43,927 nucleotides of DNA from JBCCQH01 sp039024435 (GCA_039024435.1 JBCCQH010000062.1:1-43927); one strand, 5' to 3'. Numbered from the stretch's first letter, positions 25,025 through 33,965 are shown. Translations and numbers: made by a program. Notes: generated from the letters alone by a model not told the origin.

Positions 25025-26347
25025 TCACAGGCCCACGCGCCGGCTCTGCAGGCTGTGCAACTGGTCGTTGCGGTCCAGTCGCCCTTTCACCGCGAGGAAT
25101 TCTTCCAGTCGCGGATAGCCCCGCTTGAGCATTTCCCCATTCATGCGAGAATCTTTGGTGAGGTAGAGGCGACCACCGAGTTCGTTCACGATTTCGTCCA
25201 GTTCATCCATGAACTTGAAGGTGCGTTTGAACAGCGGAAAGTCGAGCGCCAGGGTGTACCCTTCGGTGGGGAAAGAGAGCATTCCTTCTTCTTGCGGTCC
25301 GAAATACTTCAGTACGGTGAGGAAAGAGGGCATGCGTTCCCGACTGATCTTTTCCATGATGCGTACCAGGCCGTCAAAGCTGTTTTTGGGCGGAATCACG
25401 AATTGGTACTGGGCAAATCCGCGCTTGCCGTAAGCCCGGTTCCAGTGGTGAATGCCATCCAGCGGGTAGAAATACTGGTCGTAATCGATGACGTGCTGAC
25501 CGGTTTTTCCTTTGGCGTAGAAAAGCTGGTTGAAGGTCTTGATCGTGAAGGGATTCATGATCGCCGAAGGGGGAAAGAAAGGTACAGTGATCTTGCGCTT
25601 GCGCGGGATGGTCAGAGGATTGGCCTTCTGCTTTGCGGTTTTGAGGTCATTGTGCCCCGCGTGTTCCCCATTCAGGAGAATACCGCGGCCCAGATTTTTG
25701 CCCCGGGCCAGGCAATCGATCCAGGCCACCGAATAGGTGTACTTCATCGATTCCTCAAACATCGGGTACAACTGATCTAGGTTTTTCACTTTGGTACTTT
25801 CCTCCACGATGTAAGCGGTTTCGATGGGCTTGAGGCGGAAAGCACCCTGTAAAATGATTCCGGTCAGCCCCATACCGCCGACCGTAGCCCAGAAGATTTC
25901 CGGATTTTCCTCGCGGGAGCAGTGGTAAGTCGTACCGTCAGCGGCGAGTAGATCCAAGGAGATCAGGTGCCGGCTGAAACAGCCGTCGGAGTGGTGGTTC
26001 TTGCCGTGGACATCGGCGGCGATCGCGCCCCCCAAAGTGATAAATTTTGTTCCGGGGGTAACCGGTAAAAACCAGCCTTTGGGAACGATGACTTTCAAAA
26101 TGTCCTCAAAGCTGATTCCGGATTGGCAGGTCAAAACGCCATTTTCCGTATCGAAATCGAGGAAGCGGTTGTACTTCAAGGTCGAAAGGATCTTGCCGTT
26201 GAGGGCGGAATCTCCGTAGCAGCGGCCCAGGCCGCGCGGGATGTACTCATTCCAGTCTGCCGTACGCTCCCGGACATCGGTGGGACTGGAAAAACTGCGG
26301 ACTTCCGCATCTACGATGGGATAATTTGCCCAATTTGCGACCTTCAT
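25025..26347 (-). CDS. FAD-binding oxidoreductase, DprE1-like
   Basis: 440 aa, cytoplasmic PCMH-type FAD enzyme similar to decaprenylphosphoryl-beta-D-ribose oxidase (DprE1). The FAD region has YIPRGLGRCYGDSALN, VTPGTKFITLGGAIAADVHGKNHH (the G-G-A-I-A-x-D-x-H-G-K-N-H-H motif is characteristic) and WATVGGMGLTGII. The C-terminal part has FLTVLKYFGPQ and TLALDFP, also DprE1-like. The start at 26347 lies 4 nt after the box TACTTTTG, so the transcript is probably leaderless. The usual partner, a DprE2-like dehydrogenase, is not in the window. A role in arabinose or another lipid-linked sugar conversion is inference. It starts 103 nt before the GH97 stop. Confidence 0.88.
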   Translation of the reverse strand: MKVANWANYPIVDAEVRSFSSPTDVRERTADWNEYIPRGLGRCYGDSALNGKILSTLKYNRFLDFDTENGVLTCQSGISFEDILKVIVPKGWFLPVTPGTKFITLGGAIAADVHGKNHHSDGCFSRHLISLDLLAADGTTYHCSREENPEIFWATVGGMGLTGIILQGAFRLKPIETAYIVEESTKVKNLDQLYPMFEESMKYTYSVAWIDCLARGKNLGRGILLNGEHAGHNDLKTAKQKANPLTIPRKRKITVPFFPPSAIMNPFTIKTFNQLFYAKGKTGQHVIDYDQYFYPLDGIHHWNRAYGKRGFAQYQFVIPPKNSFDGLVRIMEKISRERMPSFLTVLKYFGPQEEGMLSFPTEGYTLALDFPLFKRTFKFMDELDEIVNELGGRLYLTKDSRMNGEMLKRGYPRLEEFLAVKGRLDRNDQLHSLQSRRVGL

Positions 26348-26351
26348 GGCG

Positions 26352-26359
26352 CAAAAGTA
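26352..26359 (-). promoter_or_regulatory. -7 box TACTTTTG (leftward)
   Basis: Exact TAnnTTTG match that ends 4 nt before the ATG at 26347, predicting a leaderless or near-leaderless transcript. Confidence 0.6.
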
Positions 26360-26450
26360 AGAAATCCCACCCAAGGAAGCCCCTGACCGACCCGGTCCGC
26401 GTCGTTTTCGGCGATGTTTTGTCGGGGACGTCGGATTATGCAACTTTTGC

Positions 26451-28553
26451 TCACTCCGCTACCGGAAGCAAACTCAGCGCAAAGCCACCCCCCGGCGCCA
26501 GCTTCAAGGCCAGCGCCGCGTGGTCGGCACGCAACTCGAAGGCGGGCACGATTTCCAGGTCGAAGGGATTGTCGTTCCAGTGGGCATCCGGCCCGTCCTG
26601 GTACAGCGTGCAGGTATACCGTTGGCCCGGCGGCAAAAAATCAAAGCGCAACAACAGTTCGCGCGGTTTTTCATTGGTGATGCCCCCGACAAACCAACGG
26701 CCGGTACCCCGTTCCTCCCGGGCGATGGTCACATACTCGCCGACTTCTGCGTTGAGGACCCGGCTTTGCTCCCAGTCGACCCCGACGTCGCGGATGAACT
26801 GAAAAGCGGGCTGATCCGCGTAGTGTTCGATCAGGTCGGCGGCCATCTGGACCGGGCTGTAAATCACTACGTAGAGGGCGAGCTGCTGGGCCAGGGTGGT
26901 ATTGATCTGGTTGTTTTCTTTCCAAGGCTCCAGCTTGAGGTTGAAGATCCCGGGGGTGAAATCCATCGGTCCCGAGAGGAGTCGGGTAAAAGCGAGGATG
27001 GGCAGATGGTTGGGGGGATTGCCGTTGGCGGCGCCCCAGGCGTTGAATTCCTGTCCGCGGGCGCCTTCGCGGGAGACTGCATTGGGCCAGGTCCGGCGGA
27101 TGCCGGTGTCTTTGATCGGTTCGTGGGCGTTGATGGCGATTTGTTGCGCGGCGGCTTTTTCCAGGACTTTCCGGTAGTGGTTGACCATCCATTGCCCGTG
27201 GTGGTACTCGCCCTTGGGAATGATTTTGCCGACGTAACCAGTCTTTACCGCGCGCATACCGTGTTTTTTCATCAGGGCAAATGCAGTGTCCATTTGCTGC
27301 TCGTAGGTGCGCGGTGCGGCGGAGGTCTCGTGGTGCATGATGATGTCGACGCCTTTTTCCTTGGCGTAAGCGGCGACTTCATCCAGATCATAATCCGGAT
27401 ACGGGGTCACAAAATCAAAGACGCCCTCCCGGTCTTCAAACCCAATCCAATGTTCCCAACCGGTGTTCCAGCCCTCAATCAGCACCCCACCCATCCCGTT
27501 TTCCGCCGCAAAATCGATGTGCCGCTTCGCATTTTCGGTGGTGGCGCCGTGGCGTCCGCTGGCCCGGTCCCAACTGGATTTTCCCAGGTGCATCTCCCAC
27601 CAGATTCCCACGTATTTCATGGGCTGGAACCAGGACATGTCGTCGATTTTGCTCGGTTCATTGAGGTTTAGGATCAGATTTGATTCGATGAGTCCGGCCG
27701 CATCGGAGGCAAATTGAATGGTGCGCCAGGGGGTAGAAAACGGAACTTTCCGGCGTACCTTGTGGCCCGCCGCACTGCCCACCAGCTCGGTGACCATGCG
27801 GAGGGAATCGGGTTCGATCCGGAGGGTCATGCCGGCATAATCGGTGAGGGCGGCTTCGTGGAAACTCAGGTGCGTCTTCCCGGCTTGCTTCAGGGTAAAC
27901 GGTGTATTGACCGCATTTTCCGGGATGTAACTTTGCGCCAACTCCTGCTTCTCTTCCAGGTTTAGAGCGTCGATTTCGGAGAATTTGGTGTGCTGGTAGA
28001 GGTGTTCGTAAATGTCCCAATCGCCGGGAATCCACCAACATTCGTAGTCGTATTGGAAGCGGAACTCGGTGTTTTCGTCCATGATCACAACCTCGTCCAG
28101 ATTTTCCTGTTCGGGAAATTCGTACCGAAATCCGATGCCATCGTCGTAGGCGCGGAAGCGCAGGTCGAGCCGGCGGTGGGGAGCTTCCTGTTCTTGCAGG
28201 GCGACGAACAGTTCGTTGTAGTGGTTGCGGACTTCCCGTTGCTCTCCCCAAGGCAACTCCCAGGTCGCGTCGAAGCTGCGGTTTTCGAAGCCGGTGATGG
28301 CAAACCCTTTTTCCAGTGGTGGCGCATCTTTCAGGTCAAATCCCAGGTGTGAGGGTTGAATGTCGATGATGCCGTAGTAAGCGACGCGGTAGGTGGGTCG
28401 GCCCTCGGAGGAAAGGTAAAACCGCACCGCCAATTTGTCGGAGGGTGAGCGGGCCTCGAGGAATTCCGGAATGTCCGGGGTCGAAGGACCGGAATCAGAA
28501 CAGGCAGAAAGGCCCCCCAGGGCCACGAGCAGCAGAATTGCGAATCGGCGCAT
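26451..28553 (-). CDS. GH97 glycoside hydrolase, SusB-like lipoprotein
   Basis: 700 aa. The start MRRFAILLLVALGGLSAC gives a lipoprotein signal with LSAC as lipobox (Cys18). An N-terminal beta-sandwich (to about 290) precedes a TIM barrel (WFQPMKYVGIWWEMHLG, GGVLIEGWNTGWE) and a C-terminal beta domain. Three Glu sit at 409 (IIMHHET), 478 (INAHEP) and 502 (ARGQEF); their spacing of 69 and 24 residues equals that of Glu439, Glu508 and Glu532 in SusB, the inverting alpha-glucosidase. The spot where retaining GH97 enzymes carry the nucleophile Asp reads VKTGYVG. An inverting alpha-glucosidase acting on starch or related oligosaccharides in the periplasm is most likely. Confidence 0.9.
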   Translation of the reverse strand: MRRFAILLLVALGGLSACSDSGPSTPDIPEFLEARSPSDKLAVRFYLSSEGRPTYRVAYYGIIDIQPSHLGFDLKDAPPLEKGFAITGFENRSFDATWELPWGEQREVRNHYNELFVALQEQEAPHRRLDLRFRAYDDGIGFRYEFPEQENLDEVVIMDENTEFRFQYDYECWWIPGDWDIYEHLYQHTKFSEIDALNLEEKQELAQSYIPENAVNTPFTLKQAGKTHLSFHEAALTDYAGMTLRIEPDSLRMVTELVGSAAGHKVRRKVPFSTPWRTIQFASDAAGLIESNLILNLNEPSKIDDMSWFQPMKYVGIWWEMHLGKSSWDRASGRHGATTENAKRHIDFAAENGMGGVLIEGWNTGWEHWIGFEDREGVFDFVTPYPDYDLDEVAAYAKEKGVDIIMHHETSAAPRTYEQQMDTAFALMKKHGMRAVKTGYVGKIIPKGEYHHGQWMVNHYRKVLEKAAAQQIAINAHEPIKDTGIRRTWPNAVSREGARGQEFNAWGAANGNPPNHLPILAFTRLLSGPMDFTPGIFNLKLEPWKENNQINTTLAQQLALYVVIYSPVQMAADLIEHYADQPAFQFIRDVGVDWEQSRVLNAEVGEYVTIAREERGTGRWFVGGITNEKPRELLLRFDFLPPGQRYTCTLYQDGPDAHWNDNPFDLEIVPAFELRADHAALALKLAPGGGFALSLLPVAE

Positions 28554-28618
28554 GGAAATGGGATTTAGGTGGAGGGGAAATCTAGGCGGAAAGGAATTAG
28601 GAATCAAGCATTGTCCGC

Positions 28619-28990
28619 TCAAGCCACCGCGCGCCCCAGCCATTGGCCGAGCCAGATGCCGGCGAGGCAGATCACGACACTCAGGCCTACGTAGAGCAGG
28701 GCGACGCCGGGCCGTTGCGCCCCGAACAGTCCTAGAGATTCATTGGAAAAGGTAGAAAACGTACTGAAACCGCCGCAAAAGCCCACCATGGCACCACTTT
28801 TGAGGGGGGTGGGGACATCTATCCGCGCTGCGATCAATCCCCCCAAAAAGCCGAGCACAATGCAGGCCGCAAGGTTGGCGGCCAGCGTTCCCACCGGAAA
28901 TCCCGATGCGGTCACGCCCAGCCAGCGGCCCATTCCGTAACGCGCCAGGCTGCCCAAACCGCCACCGATAAATATGGCCAGCAATTGCAT
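28619..28990 (-). CDS. crcB: Fluoride ion channel CrcB/FluC
   Basis: 123 aa inner-membrane protein with four hydrophobic helices, the normal size for the family. The N-terminus GGGLGSLARYGMGRWL, the helix-2 region GTLAANLAACIVLGFLGG and the pore motif GFCGGFSTFSTFSNES are typical. It forms a dual-topology dimer that exports fluoride. Its ATG shares the A with the TGA of the upstream secreted-protein gene (TGATG), so translation is coupled. Single crcB genes form homodimers; no second copy is present. No fluoride riboswitch was seen ahead of the operon, whose first gene has almost no leader. Confidence 0.95.
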   Translation of the reverse strand: MQLLAIFIGGGLGSLARYGMGRWLGVTASGFPVGTLAANLAACIVLGFLGGLIAARIDVPTPLKSGAMVGFCGGFSTFSTFSNESLGLFGAQRPGVALLYVGLSVVICLAGIWLGQWLGRAVA

Positions 28991-29595
28991 CAGGAAAGGA
29001 TTTTGCCTTCGATTCGGGTGCGGACGCTCCCACTGAGCACCACGTAGGTGTAGGTTTCAATCGTGTGCCGGGTGTAGCGCCCTACCTCATCGAACCAGAT
29101 GCGGGAGTGCAACTCAAAGTCGTAGAGCAGGTTGTGTTTGGCCACTTTGATTTCGGCGTAGCGCAAGACTCCGGTGTCGGCATCGACTTCGAAGACTTGC
29201 TTTTGCAGGGGTGTTTTGCCGGAACTCGCTTCGCGCACCGCCGCGGTCAGGCTGGGTCCGGTGCGGTTGACCTGGAGGTAGTCCTTGATGAAGGGATCGG
29301 CGAAATCGTAGGCAAACAGTTCAGAAAAATCTGTGGGGTGGAGCAGATCGGGCTGGCCGGTTTCGGCGTTGGTGACCGCGCCCGCCGGGCAATCGACCAG
29401 GAATACTTTGCGCTGGGAGGCGGTGGTTTCGCCCTCGTCAAGTTCCCGTACGACCTTTTCCAGTTTGACCGTGCCCTGGCAGGTACCGGAAATTTGAGAC
29501 CAGAAGCGCAGCCGATAATCATCCAGACTTAGGGTCGACTGGGCCGTCGCCCCACTAAAACTTACCAATAAAATAATCCAAATCAGTGTTTTCAT
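28990..29595 (-). CDS. Secreted protein of unknown function
   Basis: 201 aa. The start MKTLIWIILLVSFSGATAQ is a signal peptide with an AxA site before Gln. The mature part is a mixed beta protein with one Cys pair candidate (GTCQG and VDCPAG), LLHPTDFSELFAYDF and a closing RIEGKIL. I do not recognise the family. The ATG overlaps the TGA of gpmI by four bases (ATGA), and its own TGA overlaps the crcB start by one base. So it sits in a tight operon between a glycolytic enzyme and a fluoride exporter. A periplasmic location is implied; the function is unknown. Confidence 0.83.
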   Translation of the reverse strand: MKTLIWIILLVSFSGATAQSTLSLDDYRLRFWSQISGTCQGTVKLEKVVRELDEGETTASQRKVFLVDCPAGAVTNAETGQPDLLHPTDFSELFAYDFADPFIKDYLQVNRTGPSLTAAVREASSGKTPLQKQVFEVDADTGVLRYAEIKVAKHNLLYDFELHSRIWFDEVGRYTRHTIETYTYVVLSGSVRTRIEGKILS

Positions 29596-31124
29596 GATTC
29601 AATTAGGATATCACCGGTCATGGCCTCTGGCAGGGGTAACCCCATCAGTGTCAAAATGGTTGGGGCGAGGTCCCCCAGTTTTCCGTCGCGGAGCCGGAAG
29701 CCGCGCTCGGACGGGTCGTGCAAAATGAGCGGCACTAGGGCGGTGGTGTGGGCCGTGTGGGGACTGCCGTCGGGGTTGCGCATCCGGTCAGCATTGCCGT
29801 GGTCGGCGGTGACCAGAACAGTGTAGCCGTTGGCCCGGGCCGCTTCCACGACCTCGCGGGTACAGGTGTCGACGGTTTCGCAGGCTTTGACCGCGGCTTC
29901 AAAGACGCCGGTGTGCCCGACCATGTCCGGGTTGGCGAAGTTCAGACAGACAAAATCGACCGCGCCCTTTTCGATTTCCGGAATGATTTTGTCGCGGATT
30001 TCGCCGGCGCTCATTTCGGGCTTGAGATCGTAGGTGGCCACTTTGGGGGAAGGGCAGAGGATGCGGTGTTCCCCGGCAAATGGTTCCTCCCGGCCACCGT
30101 TGAAGAAAAAGGTCACGTGCGGGTATTTTTCTGTCTCCGCAATCCGAATTTGTTGCTTGCCGTGCGCGGCCAGAGTTTCCCCGAGACCATCGCGGATGTC
30201 GGCTTTGTCGTAGAGTACCTCGATTCCGGAGAAGGAATCGTCGTAGCGGGTCATCGTGCAGTAATGGAGGGAGAGCGGTTGCATTTCCTGCTCGGGGAGG
30301 GGGTTCTGGGTCAGCGCGTAGGTGATTTGGCGGCCGCGGTCGGTGCGGAAATTGTAGAAGAGTACCGCATCGTCGGCTTGTAGGGTGGCGATGGGGTTTT
30401 CATTTTCCCGGATGACCGTGGGGGGGATGAATTCATCGGTGACTTCAGCGCGGTAGGCGGCCTGAATGGCGGCTTCGGCGCTGGGGGCGGCGGTACCGGT
30501 GCCGTGAACCAACAAGTCGTAGGCCTGGCGCACGCGGTCCCAGTTTTTGTCCCGGTCCATGGCAAAATAGCGCCCAATGACTGTGGCGATTTTCCCTTTG
30601 CCCACCGCTTGCAGGTGCGCTTCCAGCTCCCGTACGTACGCCAATCCACCATTCGGAGCGGTGTCGCGCCCGTCGGTGAAGACGTGGATGAAGACTTCCG
30701 GGAAATTTTCCTCCCGGGCCAGTTGGGTCACGATGCCCTTGAGGTGGTCCAGGTGGGAATGCACCCCGCCGTCCGACAGCAAACCGATCAGGTGGAGCGG
30801 CTTTTGTTGGGTTTGGCTGTATGCCACCAGTTTGCGATAAGTGGGATTCTGGCCGAATTGGCCTTCGGCGATTTCCTTGCTGATCCGGACGAGGTCCTGG
30901 TACACGACCCGACCGGCGCCGATGTTCATGTGGCCCACCTCGGAGTTGCCCATCTGGCCGGCGGGCAGCCCGACTGGTTCCTCGGAGGCTTGGAGCCGAC
31001 TGTTCGGGCAGTTGGTGAGGGAGGCATCAAAAAACGGCGTTTTGGCGGCGTGAATAGCACTGGCGGCAGCATTTTGGGCCATTCCCCAGCCATCCATGAT
31101 GATCAGGATCACTTTATCGCTCAT
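29592..31124 (-). CDS. gpmI: 2,3-bisphosphoglycerate-independent phosphoglycerate mutase
   Basis: 510 aa, cytoplasmic, the normal length. It interconverts 3- and 2-phosphoglycerate in glycolysis using two manganese ions. The start MSDKVILIIMDGWGMAQ has the metal-binding DGWG; GQMGNSEVGHMNIGAG carries the phosphorylated Ser61; FTDGRDT, NPDMVGHTG and VLVTADHGNADRM complete the metal sites. The open frame extends upstream to 31358, but homology begins at 31124 and a -7 box sits 4 nt before it. It is the first gene of a coupled operon with the secreted protein (ATGA overlap) and crcB. Fluoride is a known inhibitor of glycolysis at enolase, the next step, which makes the pairing with crcB notable. 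Confidence 0.96.
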   Translation of the reverse strand: MSDKVILIIMDGWGMAQNAAASAIHAAKTPFFDASLTNCPNSRLQASEEPVGLPAGQMGNSEVGHMNIGAGRVVYQDLVRISKEIAEGQFGQNPTYRKLVAYSQTQQKPLHLIGLLSDGGVHSHLDHLKGIVTQLAREENFPEVFIHVFTDGRDTAPNGGLAYVRELEAHLQAVGKGKIATVIGRYFAMDRDKNWDRVRQAYDLLVHGTGTAAPSAEAAIQAAYRAEVTDEFIPPTVIRENENPIATLQADDAVLFYNFRTDRGRQITYALTQNPLPEQEMQPLSLHYCTMTRYDDSFSGIEVLYDKADIRDGLGETLAAHGKQQIRIAETEKYPHVTFFFNGGREEPFAGEHRILCPSPKVATYDLKPEMSAGEIRDKIIPEIEKGAVDFVCLNFANPDMVGHTGVFEAAVKACETVDTCTREVVEAARANGYTVLVTADHGNADRMRNPDGSPHTAHTTALVPLILHDPSERGFRLRDGKLGDLAPTILTLMGLPLPEAMTGDILIES

Positions 31125-31128
31125 GCGG

Positions 31129-31136
31129 CAAAGATA
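31129..31136 (-). promoter_or_regulatory. -7 box TATCTTTG (leftward)
   Basis: Exact TAnnTTTG match that ends 4 nt before the gpmI ATG at 31124. Same box and same spacing as ahead of the pentapeptide gene at 6485. Confidence 0.65.
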
Positions 31137-31264
31137 ACAGAACGGAGGAAACAACCTGGCGGCGGATTGAATGGGGCCAAAATCAGGGCTGATTCCCTGA
31201 GAGCGATCAACCTGAGATCGATCAACTGCGTTGGAAAGTTGCACTCGGAAAGATTGCTGCTTAT

Positions 31265-31308
31265 TCATCGCAATCTCCTCCTCGCTCCTTCGTCGCTCAT
31301 CGCGATGA
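31265..31308. repeat. Imperfect palindromic intergenic repeat in a 448-nt gap
   Basis: TCATCGC (31265-31271) and GCGATGA (31302-31308) flank a pyrimidine-rich stretch with the direct repeats TCGCTCC and TCGCTCA. Just upstream GATCAAC occurs twice. The remaining gap (31125-31572) shows no plausible gene. This resembles dispersed intergenic repeats, but no second copy lies in the window. Confidence 0.3.
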
Positions 31309-31572
31309 CAAGTGGGGGATGGTTCTCGCTCGTCGCGCATGAAGAAATAATCTCCCAAATCGTAGTTGCGAGGACCGGAAAGCGCCCCTTAGGATACCCT
31401 CCACCCGTACCGTTTCCCGTTTCCTTCCTGACCCTCATTCCCGGGGAAGAACGGTCGTCCGCCCCTGAGTCGCCTGATGGCTGGGCTATTTCCGTGAAAG
31501 TTGTAAATTGAGGGGGTGATTAAATCATCGGGGCCAGTTCTTTGGCACAATTTTGGCTCGTAAAATAACACA

Positions 31573-31983
31573 ATGAAATACACGACTTCCATCATCGCCA
31601 CTCTGCTCTTCGCGGTCTTGCTCTCCGGAGTGCCCGCGAACCTGCAGGCCCAGCTTCCCGACGGCACGGTTTCGTCGATTGGGACTGCCATTAAGGCCAG
31701 CGATGCGGATGCTTTGGCAAGAAATTTCAATTCCAGCCTAGAAGTGACGCTTCCCGGTGTAGATAAAACATTCTCCGCGCAGCAAGCTACCTTCGTTTTG
31801 AAGGAGTTCTTTGCTAGCCACCCCGTGCGTTCCTTCCGGATCTTGCACAAGGGCAGCTCCGGAGCCACCCACTACATGACCGGGCTTTGCGTTACCGGCA
31901 AAGGCGAATACGACACAAATGTTTTCCTCAAGAAGTTCGGCGACCGTTACCTGATCACGCAGATTCGGTTTGAGGCGGACTGA
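31573..31983 (+). CDS. DUF4783 secreted protein
   Basis: 136 aa. A signal peptide (MKYTTSIIATLLFAVLLSG to about NLQAQ) is followed by a small alpha+beta domain of the NTF2-like type: SSIGTAIKASDADALARNFN, TFSAQQATFVLKEFFASHP, FRILHKGSSGATHY and a closing RYLITQIRFE. This fits DUF4783, a family seen almost only in Bacteroidota. It probably lies in the periplasm. The biochemical role is unknown. It stands alone, with 448 nt free upstream and 155 nt free downstream. Confidence 0.85.
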   Translation: MKYTTSIIATLLFAVLLSGVPANLQAQLPDGTVSSIGTAIKASDADALARNFNSSLEVTLPGVDKTFSAQQATFVLKEFFASHPVRSFRILHKGSSGATHYMTGLCVTGKGEYDTNVFLKKFGDRYLITQIRFEAD

Positions 31984-32138
31984 GAAACTCCGTACGAACG
32001 TTCATTCTATCCCGGGGCGGATCGCCCACCGCGCAAAATACAGGCCCCAATCCTGGTCCGATGACCAAAGTCGATTGGGGGATTTTTGGGGCTGCACGGC
32101 AATTTTTAGTTGCGGTTACCTTTAGGCGGGGCAACCGC

Positions 32139-32495
32139 TCACCTCAACTCCGCCAGCTTAGCTTCTAAACCTCGCAAGATTTTCCGGCCCAGGACCACGG
32201 CGCTTTCCGTCATGGCGGGGAGTTGGTCGAGTCCAACCCCTTCCATCGCATTGTGCTCGATGTCTTTGAGCTTGTCGCGCATTTCTTCCTGGCCCAGATA
32301 AGCAAAAGTCGATTTTGCCTTGTGGGCCGCGGATTTTAACTCGGGCCAATCTTCCCCTGCGACCGCATTTTCCATCCGCGTGTAGGCTTCGGGCAAGGCG
32401 GCGCACATCTTCATCAGCAGCGCAGAAACAAACGAATCGTCTCCACTGGCAATGGCGTAGAGGTTACTCAGATCAATGTGGGGCACTTCGGACAT
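32139..32495 (-). CDS. Hpt domain phosphotransfer protein
   Basis: 118 aa single-domain histidine phosphotransfer protein, all helical. The phosphorylated site is His58 in SAAHKAKSTFAYLGQEEM, which matches the HxxKGxxxxxG pattern of four-helix Hpt bundles. It would pass phosphate between a hybrid sensor kinase and a response regulator; neither lies in the window, so it is an orphan. A -7 box TATATTTG at 32582-32575 lies about 80 nt upstream of the ATG. It is divergent from kynureninase; a palindrome GGCGCC-AGG-GCGCC around 32520-32534 sits in its leader. Confidence 0.88.
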   Translation of the reverse strand: MSEVPHIDLSNLYAIASGDDSFVSALLMKMCAALPEAYTRMENAVAGEDWPELKSAAHKAKSTFAYLGQEEMRDKLKDIEHNAMEGVGLDQLPAMTESAVVLGRKILRGLEAKLAELR

Positions 32496-32574
32496 AGTGG
32501 CTCGGGTTGCGTTATTCAGGCGCCAGGGCGCCCCAAAATTGAGATTGTGTCGGTGTGAGGTACAATGAGCACCA

Positions 32575-32582
32575 CAAATATA
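32575..32582 (-). promoter_or_regulatory. -7 box TATATTTG (leftward)
   Basis: Exact TAnnTTTG match on the minus strand, ahead of the Hpt gene, giving a leader of about 70-75 nt. Confidence 0.5.
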
Positions 32583-32659
32583 GCAATCACCGCCATTTTT
32601 GCCGAATTCTCTCCCCAGTAACGGTTTTCCTTTTGACCAAGATGCGTAAATTGCTGCGT

Positions 32660-33940
32660 ATGCTCACCACCACTGTCTATCAACCGACCCGTGCATTTGC
32701 CGGAGAAATGGACCGCCAGGATCCGCTGCGCCATTACCGTGACCAGTTCCACCTGCCTTTGCGGGCAAACGGACACCCTCACCTCTATTTCTGCGGCAAC
32801 TCCCTGGGGTTACAACCCAAAATCACCCGCCGCTACGTCGAGCAGGAACTCGCCGATTGGGAGCGACTGGGCGTCGAGGGACATTTCCATGCCCGCAACC
32901 CATGGATGCCTTACCATGAATTTTTGACCGAAACGACCGCCCGCGTGGTTGGTGCTTTGCCTTCGGAGGTGGTGGTCATGAACAGCCTGACCGTGAACTT
33001 GCACCTGCTCATGGTCTCGTTTTTCCGGCCCACGCCGGAGCGTTTCAAGATCATCATCGAAGCCGATGCTTTTCCTTCGGATCGCTACGCAGTCACTTCC
33101 CAACTGAAATTTCACGGCTACGATCCGGCGGAGGCGCTCATCGAATTGCGGTCGAAAAGTGGTCATCCGGTCATTCCCACCGAAGAGATCCTGGAGGTGA
33201 TCGAGCGCGAAGGGGACCAAGTCGCGCTGGTGATGCTCGGCGGGGTCAACTACTACACCGGCCAGGCATTTGCGATGGAAAAAATCGCCGCTGCTGGCCA
33301 CGCCAAAGGCTGCACCGTCGGGTTTGATCTCGCCCACGCTGCGGGCAATCTGCACCTGAAGCTGCACGAGTGGAATGTGGACTTTGCCTGTTGGTGCTCT
33401 TACAAATACCTCAACAGTGGCCCCGGAGGCCTGTCCGGAATCTTTGTCCACGAACGCCACGCGACCGCGGACCTGCCACGCTTTGCCGGATGGTGGGGCC
33501 ACAACCAGGACAACCGCTTCCAGATGCCCCCGGATTTCGAACCGATGCCGGGCGCGGAAGGCTGGCAATTGAGCAATCCCCCGATCCTGGCCCTGGCCGC
33601 GCTGCGGGCCTCGATGGAGATTTTTGACGAAGTGGGCATGGCGCGCCTCCGGGAAAAATCGGAGCGGCTGACCGGTTACCTGGAATTCCTCATTCAGAAC
33701 CGCATCCAGTCCGATGCGATGCGCGTCATCACCCCGAGCGATCCGGCCCAGCGTGGCTGTCAATTGAGCCTACAGACCCTCACACCGGACGGCCGCGCCC
33801 TGTTTGACCGATTTACGGAAGCGGGGGTCATCGCAGATTGGCGGGAACCGGACGTGATCCGGCTCGCCCCGGTTCCCCTCTACAATACCTTTACCGAGGT
33901 CTGGGACTTCGTGGAATTGCTGCGGAACGGCGGAAATTAA
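32660..33940 (+). CDS. kynU: Kynureninase
   Basis: 426 aa, cytoplasmic PLP enzyme that splits kynurenine (or 3-hydroxykynurenine) into anthranilate (or 3-hydroxyanthranilate) and alanine. Landmarks: YFCGNSLGLQP (43-53), MNSLTVNLHLL for phosphate binding, GFDLAHAAGN with Asp223 and His226, and the PLP lysine Lys249 in CWCSYKYLNSGPGG. FAGWWGHNQDNRFQM is a further family block. The ATG at 32660 gives the usual length; 32642 is a close alternative and 32555 adds unrelated residues. No other tryptophan-catabolic gene lies nearby. The convergent GH13 gene is separated by a bidirectional terminator. Confidence 0.95.
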   Translation: MLTTTVYQPTRAFAGEMDRQDPLRHYRDQFHLPLRANGHPHLYFCGNSLGLQPKITRRYVEQELADWERLGVEGHFHARNPWMPYHEFLTETTARVVGALPSEVVVMNSLTVNLHLLMVSFFRPTPERFKIIIEADAFPSDRYAVTSQLKFHGYDPAEALIELRSKSGHPVIPTEEILEVIEREGDQVALVMLGGVNYYTGQAFAMEKIAAAGHAKGCTVGFDLAHAAGNLHLKLHEWNVDFACWCSYKYLNSGPGGLSGIFVHERHATADLPRFAGWWGHNQDNRFQMPPDFEPMPGAEGWQLSNPPILALAALRASMEIFDEVGMARLREKSERLTGYLEFLIQNRIQSDAMRVITPSDPAQRGCQLSLQTLTPDGRALFDRFTEAGVIADWREPDVIRLAPVPLYNTFTEVWDFVELLRNGGN

Positions 33941-33965
33941 TTCGGCTGGGAACCCCCAAAATAAA

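Noticed and set aside
31125..31358. Upstream extension of the gpmI frame
   Set aside because: Family homology begins at 31124, and the -7 box lies just upstream of that codon, inside the extension.
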